A stretch of 64,000 nucleotides of DNA from Fremontodendron californicum (GCA_030761205.1 JAULJL010000029.1:1371501-1435500); one strand, 5' to 3'; positions 45,706-59,749 are shown, numbered from the stretch's first letter. The notes: generated by a model not told the origin, from the sequence alone. Numbers and translations are program-made.

Positions 45706-46754
45706 CTTGGTGAGTTTTCATTTTAAAATAATGTTTCTTGTTCTTCTTTCATTTCCTTTATTAAGTATTTTTTTTACATTTTTTTTTACAATAAACTCAC
45801 CATGGCCAAATGGCCTACATTATTTATTTTAAGTTGTTGTTTCAATTCATTTTACCATATTGTTTATGCTATTTTCTTTGTTTTTGATGTTTTAAGTGTT
45901 ATGTTATTTCATGTTCTTAAGTTATATTTAATTTGGTTGCTTTGTTTGTTGCCATTTGTGTCTTAGATATCATGTTTTTGCATTTTTAATTTTCTGTTTT
46001 CATGTTGTTTAAATTTGAGCATGTTTTAGAGTTAGCATATTAAGTGTTTGTGAAAATGCTTGTGTGATTCTTTGCATGATTCTTGTTTTATATCTTAGTG
46101 AGCATGTTTTAGATTTGGTATATTAGGTGTTTGTGAAAATGCTTGTGTGATTTTTGTGTTATGACTTAGTTTTTCATGCTAGCATACCAAGTGTTTGTGA
46201 AAATGCCATGCTTGTTGGAGCTTGAGGCCATTTGGCTACTCCATGTGTTTTGCATTGTGTGTTGTATTTTTGTCATGCTAGTTGTTAGGTTTTTGCATTT
46301 GCATGATATTTGGTTGGATTTTTGAATTAAGCATGCCTTGTGTTTGTGAAAATGCCATGCATATCTTAGGTCTAGGTTGCATTTATTGCCATGCAAGTTC
46401 ATGTTAGGTCTAGGCCATATTATTTATGTCATGCATTTTCCTTATATTTAGTTTTAAATCCATGCATTTCATGCATTATGTTTGCTGCATTATTTCATGC
46501 ATTTCATGTTCATACCACTTGAATAATGACTTGAGCCAATTGATGGTTCAAAGTCATGCTCTCTTGAGCACACTTGTGGAAAATTAAGTTTGTCAACTTG
46601 ATTATTCTACCTTTGTGATTTTTTTTACTTAGCCATTTTTTATCTAACTTTCAAAAAGTCCTAGCTACTGCTTTCAAGTCATTTTATGAGTTTCAAATAT
46701 TTTTACTTTGATTTTTAAATGATTTTATCAAAGACAAAAAGATGTGCTGGCAAA

Positions 46755-47184
46755 GCAGTTTTTTTTCTCCTCCAAAAACTCGTACATCTCTGATTTTTCT
46801 GGGAATTCATTTTTGATCAGAATATTAAGCCGATTTTTTATCGTGTAGTTTTACATGTCCTGAGTCTCCAGTAATTTTTTCAGAATTTTTGGAATTTTTA
46901 AAAATAGGGTAAAAAATCGTGGATTAAAACTGGACAGTGGAGTCAGAATTGAATTTAAAGAAAAACAAAGCAGTTTTTTTCTCCTCCAAAAACTCATATA
47001 TCTCTGATTTTTCTGGGAATTCATCTTTGATTCGAAAATTAAGCCGATTTTTTCTCGTATATTTTTACATGTCCTGAGTCTCCAGTATTTTTTTTCAGAA
47101 TTTTTGGAATTTTTAAAAATAGGGTAAAAAATCGTGGATTAAAACTGGACAGTGGAGTCAGAATTGAATTTAAAGAGAAACCAT
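46755..47184 (+). repeat. 215-bp tandem duplication in the LARD LTR
   Basis: The segment from GCAGTTTTTTTTCTCCTCC to GAATTTAAAGA occurs at 46755 and 46970. The copies differ at several bases, so the duplication is older than the present insertion; it is also in the 3' LTR near 58110-58540. Confidence 0.88.
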
Positions 47185-48394
47185 TTTTCTGTTTTGGTTA
47201 ATTTACTTAGAGTGGGCTGATTAGAAGGGTTAGCTACTGACTTATGGTAGTTTCTAAGCCTTTTTTAAACTCTAAAAATGGTTTTTCAAGTCTCGGGTTA
47301 AGGGTAGTCAAGTCCGGATTTTTAAACTTAGGAAATTAGAGCCATTTAAAAAAAATTTAGCCCAGTTTTTATTCAAGCTTCTCAAAATTGTTTTCAAACA
47401 ATCACAAAGTATTTTGGTTTTAGAATATTTAATTTGACATATTTTCCTAAGGTAGCCGGATATCTTTTTAGATATACGGATTTCCTTAATAAAAGAAAAA
47501 AATACATTTCATGCATTGCATTTTTATTTTCATGCATATTATATGATAGCATTATTTTATTCCATGTCATTTAAATTATATGCCATACCATTCATATTTG
47601 TCATGTCATTTAGGTTGCATTATATTATTTAGACTGTACTATGTCATTTTATTTATGTCATGCATATACATATTCATTTCTTTTAAATGTTTCCAAAAAA
47701 AGATAATGGTTTTCAATAAAAAAAAAATATAAAGATATTCCCGAGTTAAAATAATTCATGAGTTCTCTACCGGGTTTGCTGGAGGGAATATCATCAATTA
47801 TCATTAATAAAGGAATATCTTTCTTTCAAAAAAGAGAATGATTCGGAAAGTTTTCCAAAACTAATAAAAATTTCTATATTTTGCCACGTTTGTTGGGGAA
47901 TATAGGAAAATTTTGAATTTATAAATTCCGGATCATTTTCAATAAAAAAATGGAATTATTTTTCTTTAAATTGGGAATTAATTTGAAATACTGAATTTAA
48001 AACCAACTTTTACCGAAACTTGAGATAACACACGATTAATAAGGTACCGATTTATACGGGCGTTGTGGGGGTGCTAATCCTTCCCCACACGTAACCGATT
48101 CCCGAACCCGCTTTTTGATTTCTCTGGTTTAAAACGCAGACTTGAAATTGGTTTTTAAAATGTTTTAATTAATTTTTAAAATATTTTATAAAACCGGTTT
48201 TAATAGGTGGCCGATCACACCTAGCTAAAAAAGATTGGTGGCGACTCCATGTCTTTTTTAAAAGGTCATTTTCAAAACCTTCATTTTTCTAGAGGAATTA
48301 AGTCGACTTTTCCTCGGTTTTTTTTAATGTCACGCTTAACGAATAATGAAGTCTTGCGATGAGACGTCGTTATTTTTTTTAGGTTGCGACAGCT

Positions 48395-48413
48395 TGGCGA
48401 CTCCACTGGGGAC
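48395..48413 (+). other. LARD primer-binding site
   Basis: TGGCGACTCCACTGGGGAC, three bases inside the 5' LTR; fits the Tat/Ogre-type PBS. Confidence 0.8.
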
Positions 48414-51400
48414 ATATTAGAGAGTCAGGCCTAGAATTAGTCGTGTGTTATCTCAGTCTCGGTTTTGTTGGTTTAATTGGTATATAATTTTAATTCCCAC
48501 ATTTTTTTTAATAAGGAGAATTTTGAAAATAATAAAATATTTTTAAATATGTTCATACTCATGTGCATGCATTTTATTATTGTTCTCTAGCTATTTAAGG
48601 TTGTATATTATAATTGCTTGTTGGTTAATGCGTTACACTATTCTTGAATGTTTTAATTGCTAGGGCATTTAGAATAAGGTTTGTAGAATAGGTAGTGAAA
48701 GGTTTGATATTCCTCCACACACACTACACGTGCATTTGCATAACATGAATCCTCTATCCGGGTTCCGTCCTTTTAAGTGGAAGTAAAGTAACTACGCCTT
48801 CGTGATTGATCCTCCGTATGGGCTAGTGAAACACTTCCGGAGTATAAAGTACCTAATGCCTTCGTGATGATCCTCCGCATGGGCATAGGAAAATATATTC
48901 TAACGAATTGAACCCGCTTTTATCGGGGTGCCTTACTAGCCTTCACCGGCGACAGTGAGGAACAATTCGGAGCCTTAGAACCGATTCACCCTCATATAGT
49001 GAACCTAGGCGAAGCCATGCCGGATTTCCGTTAGATATACCGAAAATAGGAACACATAGAGGGACAGTTCTAAACTTTTTGTTACCTATTTTACACTCCG
49101 AATAAGTGTGGTAGATCGGGCAACGATGTACGTACATCGCCCGTAATAAATGTGATACTCCGCCTCGAAGGCATCGTGATGCCTAAATAAGCAGATATTG
49201 CTGGGGCAGATGTTCATTAGCTGTTTTTTTTTATAAAAAAAAAAAAAAATTCTTTTTCAAGCATTTTTGCATGTTGCACATTTCATGCATGTGTGAATGG
49301 AGCATGTACATTTTTGGTTGTATTATTGATCTCATTCTTTGCAATAAACAATTGGTAATTTCATTTGATGATTTCATAAAACCGGTAGTGTCACATGAAC
49401 ATTTGCATATTGTATCCATAGTAGGATCCACTACCCCGAATTTCTTTTGAAAATAATATGATTGGTTTTTCATAGAAAAAAAAACATGTTTCAAGAAAAA
49501 AAATCGTAAGTGTGGAGGCAAATCTTGCATAATGAGATTGTTGAATAATCAAGATTTAGGTCCCACCAATTTCGTGTAATCATTGATTTCTTTGTATATA
49601 CCTTTGTGTTAATTCATTTATTTTTGCATGTATCATTTTGACATCATAGCATGCATGGTCATTCATTTGTATATACTTATGTATCAATTTATTCTTTCTT
49701 TACATGCATCATGTTGGCATCAAGTTGCATTCATGCATTCATAGTCAGCATGATTTTTCTGTATATATCCATATATCAATTTATTCTTTCTTTACATGCA
49801 TCATGTTGGCATCAGGTTGCATTCATGGCATACGTAGTCATCATGATATGCTCATGCATTAATTTGTCATATTGGCATCAAGTTGCACTCATGACATACA
49901 CGGCCAGCATGACTTTCTTTGTATATACTCTGTGTCAGTCATTTATTCTTCACATGCATCATAATTGACATTGTGTGGCATTCATAGTGTATATGATCGT
50001 TCATTGGGAAATACATTTGGAACATACATGGTCATTCATTGTATATATCCATGCATTAATTTGCATATTCTTTACATGCATCATGTTGGCATCAGGTTGC
50101 ATTCATGGCATACACAGTCATCATGATATGCTCATACATTAATTTGTCATATTGGCATCAGGTTGCATTCGTGACATACATGGTCAGCATGATTTTCTTT
50201 GTATATACTCTGTGTCAATCATTTATTCTTCACATGCATCATAATTGACATTGTGTGGCATTCATAGTGTATATGATCATTCATTGAGAAATGCATTTGG
50301 AACATACATGGTCATTCATTGTATATATCCATGCATTGATTTTTCTTATTCTTTAAATGCATCATGTTGGCATCGTGTTGCATTTATAACATACATGGTC
50401 AACATGTTTCCACTGTATATGATCACACATAACTTTGTTTATCCTTCACATGCATCAAATTGCACTCATGACATTCATAGCTCATTCATCATGAAACACA
50501 TTAATAAGATGAAATAGAAATTGGCTTAGCTTTGAAGAGTTTTCTTCGTCAGCTAAAAGCTATGACCCCAACAGCAAGTGCGAGTATCATATTGGGGCAA
50601 TTGGGCATTCGACTAAAAATGCAGAAAACTAAAGGAAAGAATTGAGGGTCTTGTCCACAATGGCATTTGGATTCCAGAGCTTATCGAACATTGGAAATCT
50701 GTTTTACCATAGATTGATTTCCTCTTGAAGAATTTTGAGGATAAGATTTGTTATCTTTGAAAGCATGTCAATAGGAGCATTCTGATGCATATTTTTCTAT
50801 ACACTTTGATGATGAAAGCTCTTGTCTCATGATGACATCTACATGAAATAAATAAATTTTGAATTTTAATATTTTGTGTTCATTTTATTTTAGCAATAAA
50901 TTTGAAATTGTAAAAAAAAAAAAAATGAAACTTTGAGAAAATTTGTGGTACACAATAAATAAGTGGTTTTCACATGAAATAATGAACAATCTTGAGAATA
51001 TTGATGATCATTGTTAGAAATGACCCAATACCTTCAGCCTTCTCTTTTAGGCTTTCCTAAGCCTAAATCCTTTGAACCGAGACCACTTGAAAGACCTAAT
51101 GCTTCAAGGAATATGAATGATTTGACTTCATAAAACCATTGTCATCATAGAATAAGCAAAGACTTAGATCATAGTCTAGGCTATGAACAAAGGAACGAAC
51201 TTTTTGAAAATTTTCAAATTCCTTGAAAATCAAACAAATGAGACATTCTTTCAAGAATCCAGATTTTGATAATTTGGTGTGTGTCAGGATTGTGCTAAAA
51301 CCATTCATGACCTTTCCCAATGACCACAAAACACTAATTGCCCAGACATCACTTCATGATTGACACCTTGGGGCACAATGATTAAACTAGATTATCCCTT

Positions 51401-53665
51401 GTCCCAGAGAAAACCTGCTTTTGGGTCATGTTTTCCTTGTCTCTTCAAAGAACTCAGATTGGAAACTCAGCCTTTTCAAAACAGACCTAGACTTGCCATG
51501 TTTCTCGTTGATACAAATTCGCATGGCTAATCAAATTGGGGCATCATATGTGGAAATGATGGATACATAGTGAAGAAGGATGGGCTAATGCATGAATTAT
51601 TGGGGGCATGCAACGAAAAAAAAACAAAAAAAAAATAATTGTGATATCATGCATATGAGAATTCGGATGATTCCAAAGTGCAAAATGAAATTCTGAATAT
51701 CTATTTCCCCTAGGGATTGCTTTTCAATGTGAATATTTGTGCTTGACATGAGAAATGGCCATCTTTCATATCCCTTTCACACAAAAAGAAATTATCCATA
51801 GTCACCCCTTTTGAGCCAAAAGAATTCTTTCTTCTTTGAACCCTGATCAAGGATTACCCTCTACAATGGGGGGCAAATGCGAGGAAAGATCTTTTCAAAG
51901 ATCATTGAGAAATGAGTGATAGCTCAAGGACAGACACAAAGCAAATGGAGCCCCGAATAAATACGGGCTCACTCTGTCAAAGAAAAATAAGAGAAAAAGA
52001 TGGTGAAATGAAAGCCAAGAAAAACAAAAGAAAAACACAATGAAAAAGAAAATGTGTGTGAAAGACATGGCAAATTGAAAGCCAAGAGCAAGGAAGAAAA
52101 AGAGCAAAGTCAAAAGGAAAGAAATGTCCAATAAGGGACAAATGCTTCAAAGGGAATCCTCCTCAAGAAATGATCCTTGATCTGATTACCCTCAAACACA
52201 TATTTTGGGCCTATTTATCCTTTCTTTCTGAACCCTGAGCCATGGCCTACATTATATGCTTTAAAAGTCCATTTTGATCAAGCATGAATATTTAATTTGA
52301 AGGGTTTTTCCTCGGATTTTATCCCATCTCATCGAATTATCATTTCACTAAGGAAGAATTTAGAATTCTCAAGTGTGTGGTAAAAAAAAAGAAGGAAAGA
52401 ATGGGACTCTAGGGCGAAAACCCAAAAACGGGCGGTCTAGAGTAAATTTGGAAATTTTCAATGCCATCCGTGCCGATACCCCAAAAAAAAAAAAAAGGTC
52501 ATTTAAAAAAAGTGGTCATCGAGGAACATCTAGGAATTCCTGAACCCCCCAAATTGTCAGCTCTCATTCGGATGATTGTCTTCAAAAATTGAATCTTTTT
52601 TTCCTCCAAGATCAAACTTTCCGATTTAAATATCCCGGCCAATCTTGACGCTTGTCAAAAAGCCTTGATATGGAAACTAAAAGAATGTTGAATTTGCTTG
52701 GTTCTCAATGAATTCATGATTTATAAAACCTGTTCCATTTGTGAGCCTAGAAGGGACATACATTTTTGTTGTGAAGTTTTCCTGAAAAAGCCAAAATCTT
52801 GTTGTATCAAGCCTTGTCAATTCAAATTGAAAAACCCAAATTAATACTTAGGGGATTTTCTAACAGTGATCATCAGTCATCAAAAGATTTGTACATCATA
52901 CACTGTGGAGTTAAAATTTTTGGCTTAGAAGTTTTCCTTAAATAAGCAAAATTGTTTTTCAAAAAGGGAAAATAAAAATATTTTTGAAATACCCATTTTG
53001 ATGTTGGCATGAGACAAGGATTTTTCTAACTCAAAGGTGTAGAACTGCCAGGATAGGTCTTGACTTCCAGATATGAGAAGAAGAAATAGAACCCGGTTCA
53101 GATCTCTGTTGATGAAAGTTTGAAAATTGTTGGGGCAAAGAGAATAGCCAAAATGAATTGAAGATATACTCTGATTTGAAGAGGAAAAATGAATTTGAAA
53201 GGCTAAGCCAAAGTCTAGAAAAACAGCCGGGGGCACTTGCATCACTCATGAGCACTCATCTCTTTATCGAGCTTTTGCATCTACACAGTGTCGGCAAGCA
53301 TTTGCATCATTCATGGGTATTTGCATTGGCATTATTCCATAAGCATCTGTATTTTACCTTTACATTTACATTCTTCATGGAATTCGTATTTGTGTCATCT
53401 CAAACAATTGCATCATTTCTAGAATCATTGCATTTTCGTTAATGTGTGGTAATTGTAGTTACACCATTCATAAACCAGTTACATGAACACAATTAGTAGG
53501 GGCATCTGCATCATGAAACATGGGCATCAATCCAAGTCATTTACATTTGCATTAAAGACATTTGCACCAGTTTAAGTCATTTCGTATCTTATTCAACATA
53601 TGCATTTGCATCAAAAAGCATTCGCATCTTCTCAAAATCTTTAGGTTAATTTTCAACAATTCTTC
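48414..53665 (+). other. Non-coding LARD interior
   Basis: No gag, protease, RT or integrase motif was seen in any frame. It includes 'cttcgtgat...gatcctccgcatggg' near-repeats at about 48790-48890, CATGCATCATGTTGGCATCA-type repeats at 49630-50480, and mostly unique sequence to 53665. Confidence 0.7.
49794..50350 (+). repeat. 280-bp tandem duplication in the LARD interior
   Basis: The stretch beginning ACATGCATCATGTTGGCATC at 49794 repeats at 50074 with scattered point changes. Shorter related 'catgcatcatgttggcatc' units flank it. Confidence 0.85.
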
Positions 53666-55040
53666 AGCACCATTTTTAAGACCTCCGGGCATAATTCATA
53701 GGTAAGACCTCCGGGCAACATCTTTAAGACCTCCGGGCATAACTTTTTTCAGGGGTAAGACCTCCGGGCATAACTTTTTTCAGGGGTAAGGCCTCCGGGC
53801 ACCATTCTTAAGACCTCCGGGCATCATTTTTAAAGTCGCATACAGCGCATTTCTTCCAAATTATGGGTAAGGCCTCCGGGCACCATTCTTAAGACCTCCG
53901 GGCATCATTTTTAAAGTCGCATACAGCGCATTTTTTTCAAATCACGAGTAAGGCCTCCGGGCACCATTCTTAAGACCTCCGGGCATCATTTTTAAAGTCG
54001 CATACAGCGCATTTCTTCCAAATTATGGGTAAGGCCTCCGGGCACCATTCTTAAGACCTCCGGGCATCATTTTTAAAGTCGCATACAGCGCATTTCTTCC
54101 AAATTATGGGTAAGGCCTCCGGGCACCATTCTTAAGACCTCCGGGCATCATTTTTAAAGTCGCATACAGCGCATTTTTTTCAAATCACGGGTAAGGCCTC
54201 CGGGCACCATTCTTAAGACCTCCGGGCATCATTTTTAAAGTCGCATACAGCGCATTTCTTCCAAATTATGGGTAAGACCTCCGGGCACCATTCTTAAGAC
54301 CTCCGGGCATCATTTTTAAAGTCGCATACAGCGCATTTCTTCCAAATTATGGGTAAGACCTCCGGGCACCATTCTTAAGACCTCCGGGCATCATTTTTAA
54401 AGTCGCATACAGCGCATTTCTTCCAAATCACGGGTAAGGCCTCCGGGCACCATTCTTAAGATCTCCGGGCATCATTTTTAAAGTCGCATACAGCGAATTT
54501 CTTCCAAATTATGGGTAAGGCCTCCGGGCACCATTCTTAAGACCTCCGGGCATCATTTTTAAAGTCGCATACAGCGCATTTCTTCCAAATTATGGGTAAG
54601 GCCTCCGGGCACCATTCTTAAGACTTCCGGGCATCATTTTTAAAGTCGCATACAGCGCATTTCTTCCAAATCACGGGTAAGGCCTCCGGGCACCATTCTT
54701 AAGACCTCCGGGCATCATTTTGAAAGTCGCATACAGCGCATTTCTTCCAAATTATGGGTAAGGCCTCCGGGCACCATTCTTAAGACCTCCGGGCATCATT
54801 TTTAAAGTCGCATACAGCGCATAATTTTTCAAATCACAGGTAAGACCTCCGGGCAACATCTTTAAGACCTCCGGGCATAACTTTTTTTTCAGGGGTAAGG
54901 CCTATGGGCACCATTTTTAAGACCTCCGGGCTTAATTTTTTTCAAATCACAGGTAAGACCTCCGGGCACCAATTTTTAAGACCTCCGGGCACCATTTTAA
55001 GACCTTCGGGCACCAATTTTAAAGCCCTTCGAGCATAAAT
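53666..55040 (+). repeat. 81-bp satellite-like array ('cctccgggca' repeats)
   Basis: About 13 regular units of 81 bp from about 53786 to 54850 (unit starts GTAAGGCCTCCGGGCACC, e.g. 53867, 53948, 54029), flanked by irregular partial units. Each unit holds two CCTCCGGGCA cores plus TTTAAAGTCGCATACAGCGC. Stops occur in all six frames of the unit, so it is non-coding. Confidence 0.95.
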
Positions 55041-55133
55041 TTTTCTTTTGAAAATCGAATTCGTTTCCTTAAGACGAATCGAGCCTTGTTTAGGCAGGGA
55101 ATTCAATTTAAGGACAAAACCTTCAATTTATTG

Positions 55134-55262
55134 TTTAAAAAAAATAATAAAAAAAATGAAAAAAGAGAAAATAGAAAAAAGGAAAAAAGAAAAAAAGAAA
55201 AAAAGAAGAAAAAAGAAGAAAAAAATGAAAAATAGAAAATGAAAAAATGAAAATGAAAAAGA
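55134..55262 (+). repeat. Purine-rich low-complexity tract
   Basis: A run of GAAAAAAG and AGAAAAAT words upstream of the PPT. A short Lys/Glu-rich frame across it is a composition artefact. Confidence 0.8.
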
Positions 55263-55355
55263 AACCCCTTTCCCTTTCCTTCACATGTGATGTCACTGAC
55301 CGTACAAAATTAGTGTCGGTTTATCTTTGCCTGATTCCTGATTCTCAGCAATAGC

Positions 55356-55369
55356 CAAAGAGGGGCAGC
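55356..55369 (+). other. LARD polypurine tract
   Basis: CAAAGAGGGGCAGC abuts the 3' LTR (TGTAGACACC), as in Tat/Ogre elements. Confidence 0.8.
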
Positions 55370-58300
55370 TGTAGACACCTAATTTTGTCCGGACCACTAA
55401 ACAGGTATGTTTTCCTCCCATATTGATGTTTCCGAGTATAAAAAGACTGTTTTCATTCTGCAGGTGGTACTCCGAGACTTAGTTTAAGAGGGCGAGCACA
55501 AAAAGACAAACTTGAAAAAAAGTCAACCCAAAAAAGTCAACCCCGAAAAAGTCAACCCCAAAAAGTCAACTACTGAAAAAGTCAACCCACTTTCAAAATC
55601 AAGATTTTAAGTTCAATTGAAAAATGGAGAAAGAATTTTGATAATCCGAGGTCTACATTGAAAGATATGGAGTTCGGAAGTTGGGATTTGGAGATTCAGT
55701 AGAAAAGAAATCCTAATTCGAGAAATTTGGGGAAAAGTGCTTAAACGATCAAACTGGTCGAAATTGAAGGTTCCAAATGAAAGATAAGCACTGACTACGG
55801 GTAATGGAGAAGTCACTTGCAAGAAAAACCGAAAGAAAAGTCAATCCGGGAGAAAACCGAGAATTAGGATTTTTAGTGGATTTCGGTGAAATCGGGAAGA
55901 ATCACAGAAATGGCCCGACTTGGTAAGACCAAAGCCCCCAATGGATGAGGAATGATTAAAAAGGATGGCCCAAGGCTCAGATTGAAGAAAATCTGAAAAT
56001 CGGACTTGTTTTGAGCAAAACCGGGTTTCGGAGGTTAAAGGGCAAAATTGGAAAAATTTGGGAAAAATAGCAAATGGACTCCGAAAATTATGGAAAATTT
56101 GTCAATCTCATTCTTAAATCATTTGAAAGAGATTGGCGAAAGAAAATCTTGATTCCGAGTTCGTTTGCAAAATGGCCAAATCCCGGGCCTCCTATGCAGT
56201 AATTCAAGCCGATAAATCCCGAAAAAATACCAAATGAGCTCCAAAAATTATGAAAACTTCCAGATCACACTTTTTAATTATTTTGAAGAGATTGGTGAAG
56301 AAAAATCTTGATTTGGAGCTCGTTTAAAAAATGGTAAAAAGTAGGGGCATAAAAGGACATTTTGGGAAGAAAAAATCCAAATAAATAGCAAACGGACTCG
56401 GATAATTTTGAAAACTTCCAGAACTCAATATTTTATTATTTTGGAAGTATTAAAAAAAGAAAAATTGAATTTGGAGCCCGTTTGATATTTATTTTGCATC
56501 CGGGGGGGCAAAATGGTCGTTTCACCCAAGCAACCGAAAAGGGCTTCTTTGGGCCTTTCAAAAATCAGAGCTGGGCTGGAAAAGAGAAGTGCTGGCCTGC
56601 CCAAGCCCAAAGGAAGGAGGAAGCTTAGGATTTTTTCAATCAAGTGATTAAAAATCAAGAGTTAAGTTAGAGATTTTCATTTTTGAGCCTAAGTCCCAAT
56701 CCCACATCCCTTTGTAATGTCAAGCCAAGGAGGTATTCACCTTATAAATAAGGAGTCTTGGCCTTTGGTTGAGACCACCCACTACCCCTTGTGAGATATT
56801 CTATACACTTGTATTAGGATTATCCGGGTGGTGAGTCATAGTGTTTTACTCTGAGGGTTCGTAGCTTAATCCGTTCAAAAGCTACTCTGAGGGTTTGTAG
56901 CTTAATCCGTTCAAAAGCTACTCTGAGGGTTCGTAGCTTAATCCGTTCAAAAGCTACTCTGAGGGTTCGTAGCTTAATCCGTTCAAAAGCTACTCTGAGG
57001 GTTCGTAGCTTAATCCGTTCAAAAGCTACTCTGAGGGTTTATAGCTTAATCCGTTCAAAAGCTACTTGGTGAGTTTTCATTTTAAAATAATGTTTCTTGT
57101 TCTTCTTTCATTTCCTTTATTAAGTATTTTTTTTACATTTTTTTTTACAATAAACTCACCATGGCCAAATGGCCTACATTATTTATTTTAAGTTGTTGTT
57201 TCAATTCATTTTACCATATTGTTTATGCTATTTTCTTTGTTTTTGATGTTTTAAGTGTTATGTTATTTCATGTTCTTAAGTTATATTTAATTTGGTTGCT
57301 TTGTTTGTTGCCATTTGTGTCTTAGATATCATGTTTTTGCATTTTTAATTTTCTGTTTTCATGTTGTTTAAATTTGAGCATGTTTTAGAGTTAGCATATT
57401 AAGTGTTTGTGAAAATGCTTGTGTGATTCTTTGCATGATTCTTGTTTTATATCTTAGTGAGCATGTTTTAGATTTGGTATATTAGGTGTTTGTGAAAATG
57501 CTTGTGTGATTTTTGTGTTATGACTTAGTTTTTCATGCTAGCATACCAAGTGTTTGTGAAAATGCCATGCTTGTTGGAGCTTGAGGCCATTTGGCTACTC
57601 CATGTGTTTTGCATTGTGTGTTGTATTTTTGTCATGCTAGTTGTTAGGTTTTTGCATTTGCATGATATTTGGTTGGATTTTTGAATTAAGCATGCCTTGT
57701 GTTTGTGAAAATGCCATGCATATCTTAGGTCTAGGTTGCATTTATTGCCATGCAAGTTCATGTTAGGTCTAGGCCATATTATTTATGTCATGCATTTTCC
57801 TTATATTTAGTTTTAAATCCATGCATTTCATGCATTATGTTTGCTGCATTATTTCATGCATTTCATGTTCATACCACTTGAATAATGACTTGAGCCAATT
57901 GATGGTTCAAAGTCATGCTCTCTTGAGCACACTTGTGGAAAATTAAGTTTGTCAACTTGATTATTCTACCTTTGTGATTTTTTTTACTTAGCCATTTTTT
58001 ATCTAACTTTCAAAAAGTCCTAGCTACTGCTTTCAAGTCATTTTATGAGTTTCAAATATTTTTACTTTGATTTTTAAATGATTTTATCAAAGACAAAAAG
58101 ATGTGCTGGCAAAGCAGTTTTTTTTCTCCTCCAAAAACTCGTACATCTCTGATTTTTCTGGGAATTCATTTTTGATCAGAAAATTAAGCCGATTTTTTAT
58201 CGTGTAGTTTTACATGTCCTGAGTCTCCAGTAATTTTTTCAGAATTTTTGGAATTTTTAAAAATAGGGTAAAAAATCGTGGATTAAAACTGGACAGTGGA

Positions 58301-59749
58301 GTCAGAATTGAATTTAAAGAAAAACAAAGCAGTTTTTTTCTCCTCCAAAAACTCATATATCTCTGATTTTTCTGGGAATTCATCTTTGATTCGAAAATTA
58401 AGCCGATTTTTTCTCGTATATTTTTACATGTCCTGAGTCTCCAGTATTTTTTTCAGAATTTTTGGAATTTTTAAAAATAGGGTAAAAAATCGTGGATTAA
58501 AACTGGACAGTGGAGTCAGAATTGAATTTAAAGAGAAACCATTTTTCTGTTTTGGTTAATTTACTTAGAGTGGGCTGATTAGAAGGGTTAGCTACTGACT
58601 TATGGTAGTTTCTAAGCCTTTTTTAAACTCTAAAAATGGTTTTTCAAGTCTCGGGTTAAGGGTAGTCAAGTCCGGATTTTTAAACTTAGGAAATTAGAGC
58701 CATTTAAAAAAAATTTAGCCCAGTTTTTATTCAAGCTTCTCAAAATTGTTTTCAAACAATCACAAAGTATTTTGGTTTTAGAATATTTAATTTGACATAT
58801 TTTCCTAAGGTAGCCGGATATCTTTTTAGATATACGGATTTCCTTAATAAAAGAAAAAAATACATTTCATGCATTGCATTTTTATTTTCATGCATATTAT
58901 ATGATAGCATTATTTTATTCCATGTCATTTAAATTATATGCCATACCATTCATATTTGTCATGTCATTTAGGTTGCATTATATTATTTAGACTGTACTAT
59001 GTCATTTTATTTATGTCATGCATATACATATTCATTTCTTTTAAATGTTTCCAAAAAAAGATAATGGTTTTCAATAAAAAAAAAATATAAAGATATTCCC
59101 GAGTTAAAATAATTCATGAGTTCTCTACCGGGTTTGCTGGAGGGAATATCATCAATTATCATTAATAAAGGAATATCTTTCTTTCAAAAAAGAGAATGAT
59201 TCAGAAAGTTTTCCAAAACTAATAAAAATTTCTATATTTTGCCACGTTTGTTGGGGAATATAGGAAAATTTTGAATTTATAAATTCCGGATCATTTTCAA
59301 TAAAAAAATGGAATTATTTTTCTTTAAATTGGGAATTAATTTGAAATACTGAATTTAAAACCAACTTTTACCGAAACTTGAGATAACACACGATTAATAA
59401 GGTACCGATTTATACGGGCGTTGTGGGGGTGCTAATCCTTCCCCACACGTAACCGATTCCCGAACCCGCTTTTTGATTTCTCTGGTTTAAAACGCAGACT
59501 TGAAATTGGTTTTTAAAATGTTTTAATTAATTTTTAAAATATTTTATAAAACCGGTTTTAATAGGTGGCCGATCACACCTAGCTAAAAAAGATTGGTGGC
59601 GACTCCATGTCTTTTTTAAAAGGTCATTTTCAAAACCTTCATTTTTCTAGAGGAATTAAGTCGACTTTTCCTCGGTTTTTTTTAATGTCACGCTTAACGA
59701 ATAATGAAGTCTTGCGATGAGACGTCGTTATTTTTTTTAGGTTGCGACA
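55370..59749 (+). repeat. 3' LTR of the LARD
   Basis: 4380 bp, near-identical to 44011-48391. Differences seen: GAGCCCG for GAGCCCA (56479 region), GATCAGAAAATT for GATCAGAATATT, one T fewer in a T run near 58450, and GATTCAG for GATTCGG near 59200. Confidence 0.95.

Larger units (their letters stand above)
44011..48391 (+). repeat. 5' LTR of the LARD
   Basis: Begins TGTAGACACCTAATTTTGTC and ends GGTTGCGACA. Contains repeated AAAGTCAACCC units near 44150-44230, a TATA box, a 36-bp array and a 215-bp duplication. Minus-strand frames at 44254-44463, 45066-45299 and 46166-46402 recur in the other LTR and resemble nothing known. Confidence 0.95.
44011..59749 (+). mobile_element. Very young Tat/Ogre-type LARD with 4.4-kb LTRs
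   Basis: 15.7 kb, bracketed by TSD AAGCT. The LTRs (4381 and 4380 bp) start TGTAGACACC and end TTGCGACA. The PBS (TGGCGACTCCACTGGGGAC) follows the left LTR and a PPT (AAAGAGGGGCAGC) precedes the right one; both are the types seen in plant Tat/Ogre Ty3/gypsy elements, whose PBS is usually assigned to tRNA-Arg. The 7-kb interior has no recognisable gag or pol frame, so it depends on a helper. By eye I find three substitutions and one T-run indel between the LTRs. It split an old copia element. Confidence 0.95.

Noticed and set aside
44254..46402. Minus-strand ORFs in the LARD LTR (also at 55613-57761)
   Set aside because: Repeated in both LTRs, antisense, low-complexity, no recognisable domain.
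51895..53442. LARD-interior ORFs (51895-52131, 52925-53245, 53158-53442) as remnants of gag or pol
   Set aside because: No retroviral motifs in any; both strands open by chance in this composition.
53666..55040. Regular repeat array resembling a CRISPR array
   Set aside because: Units are contiguous 81-mers without unique spacers, inside a plant LTR element.
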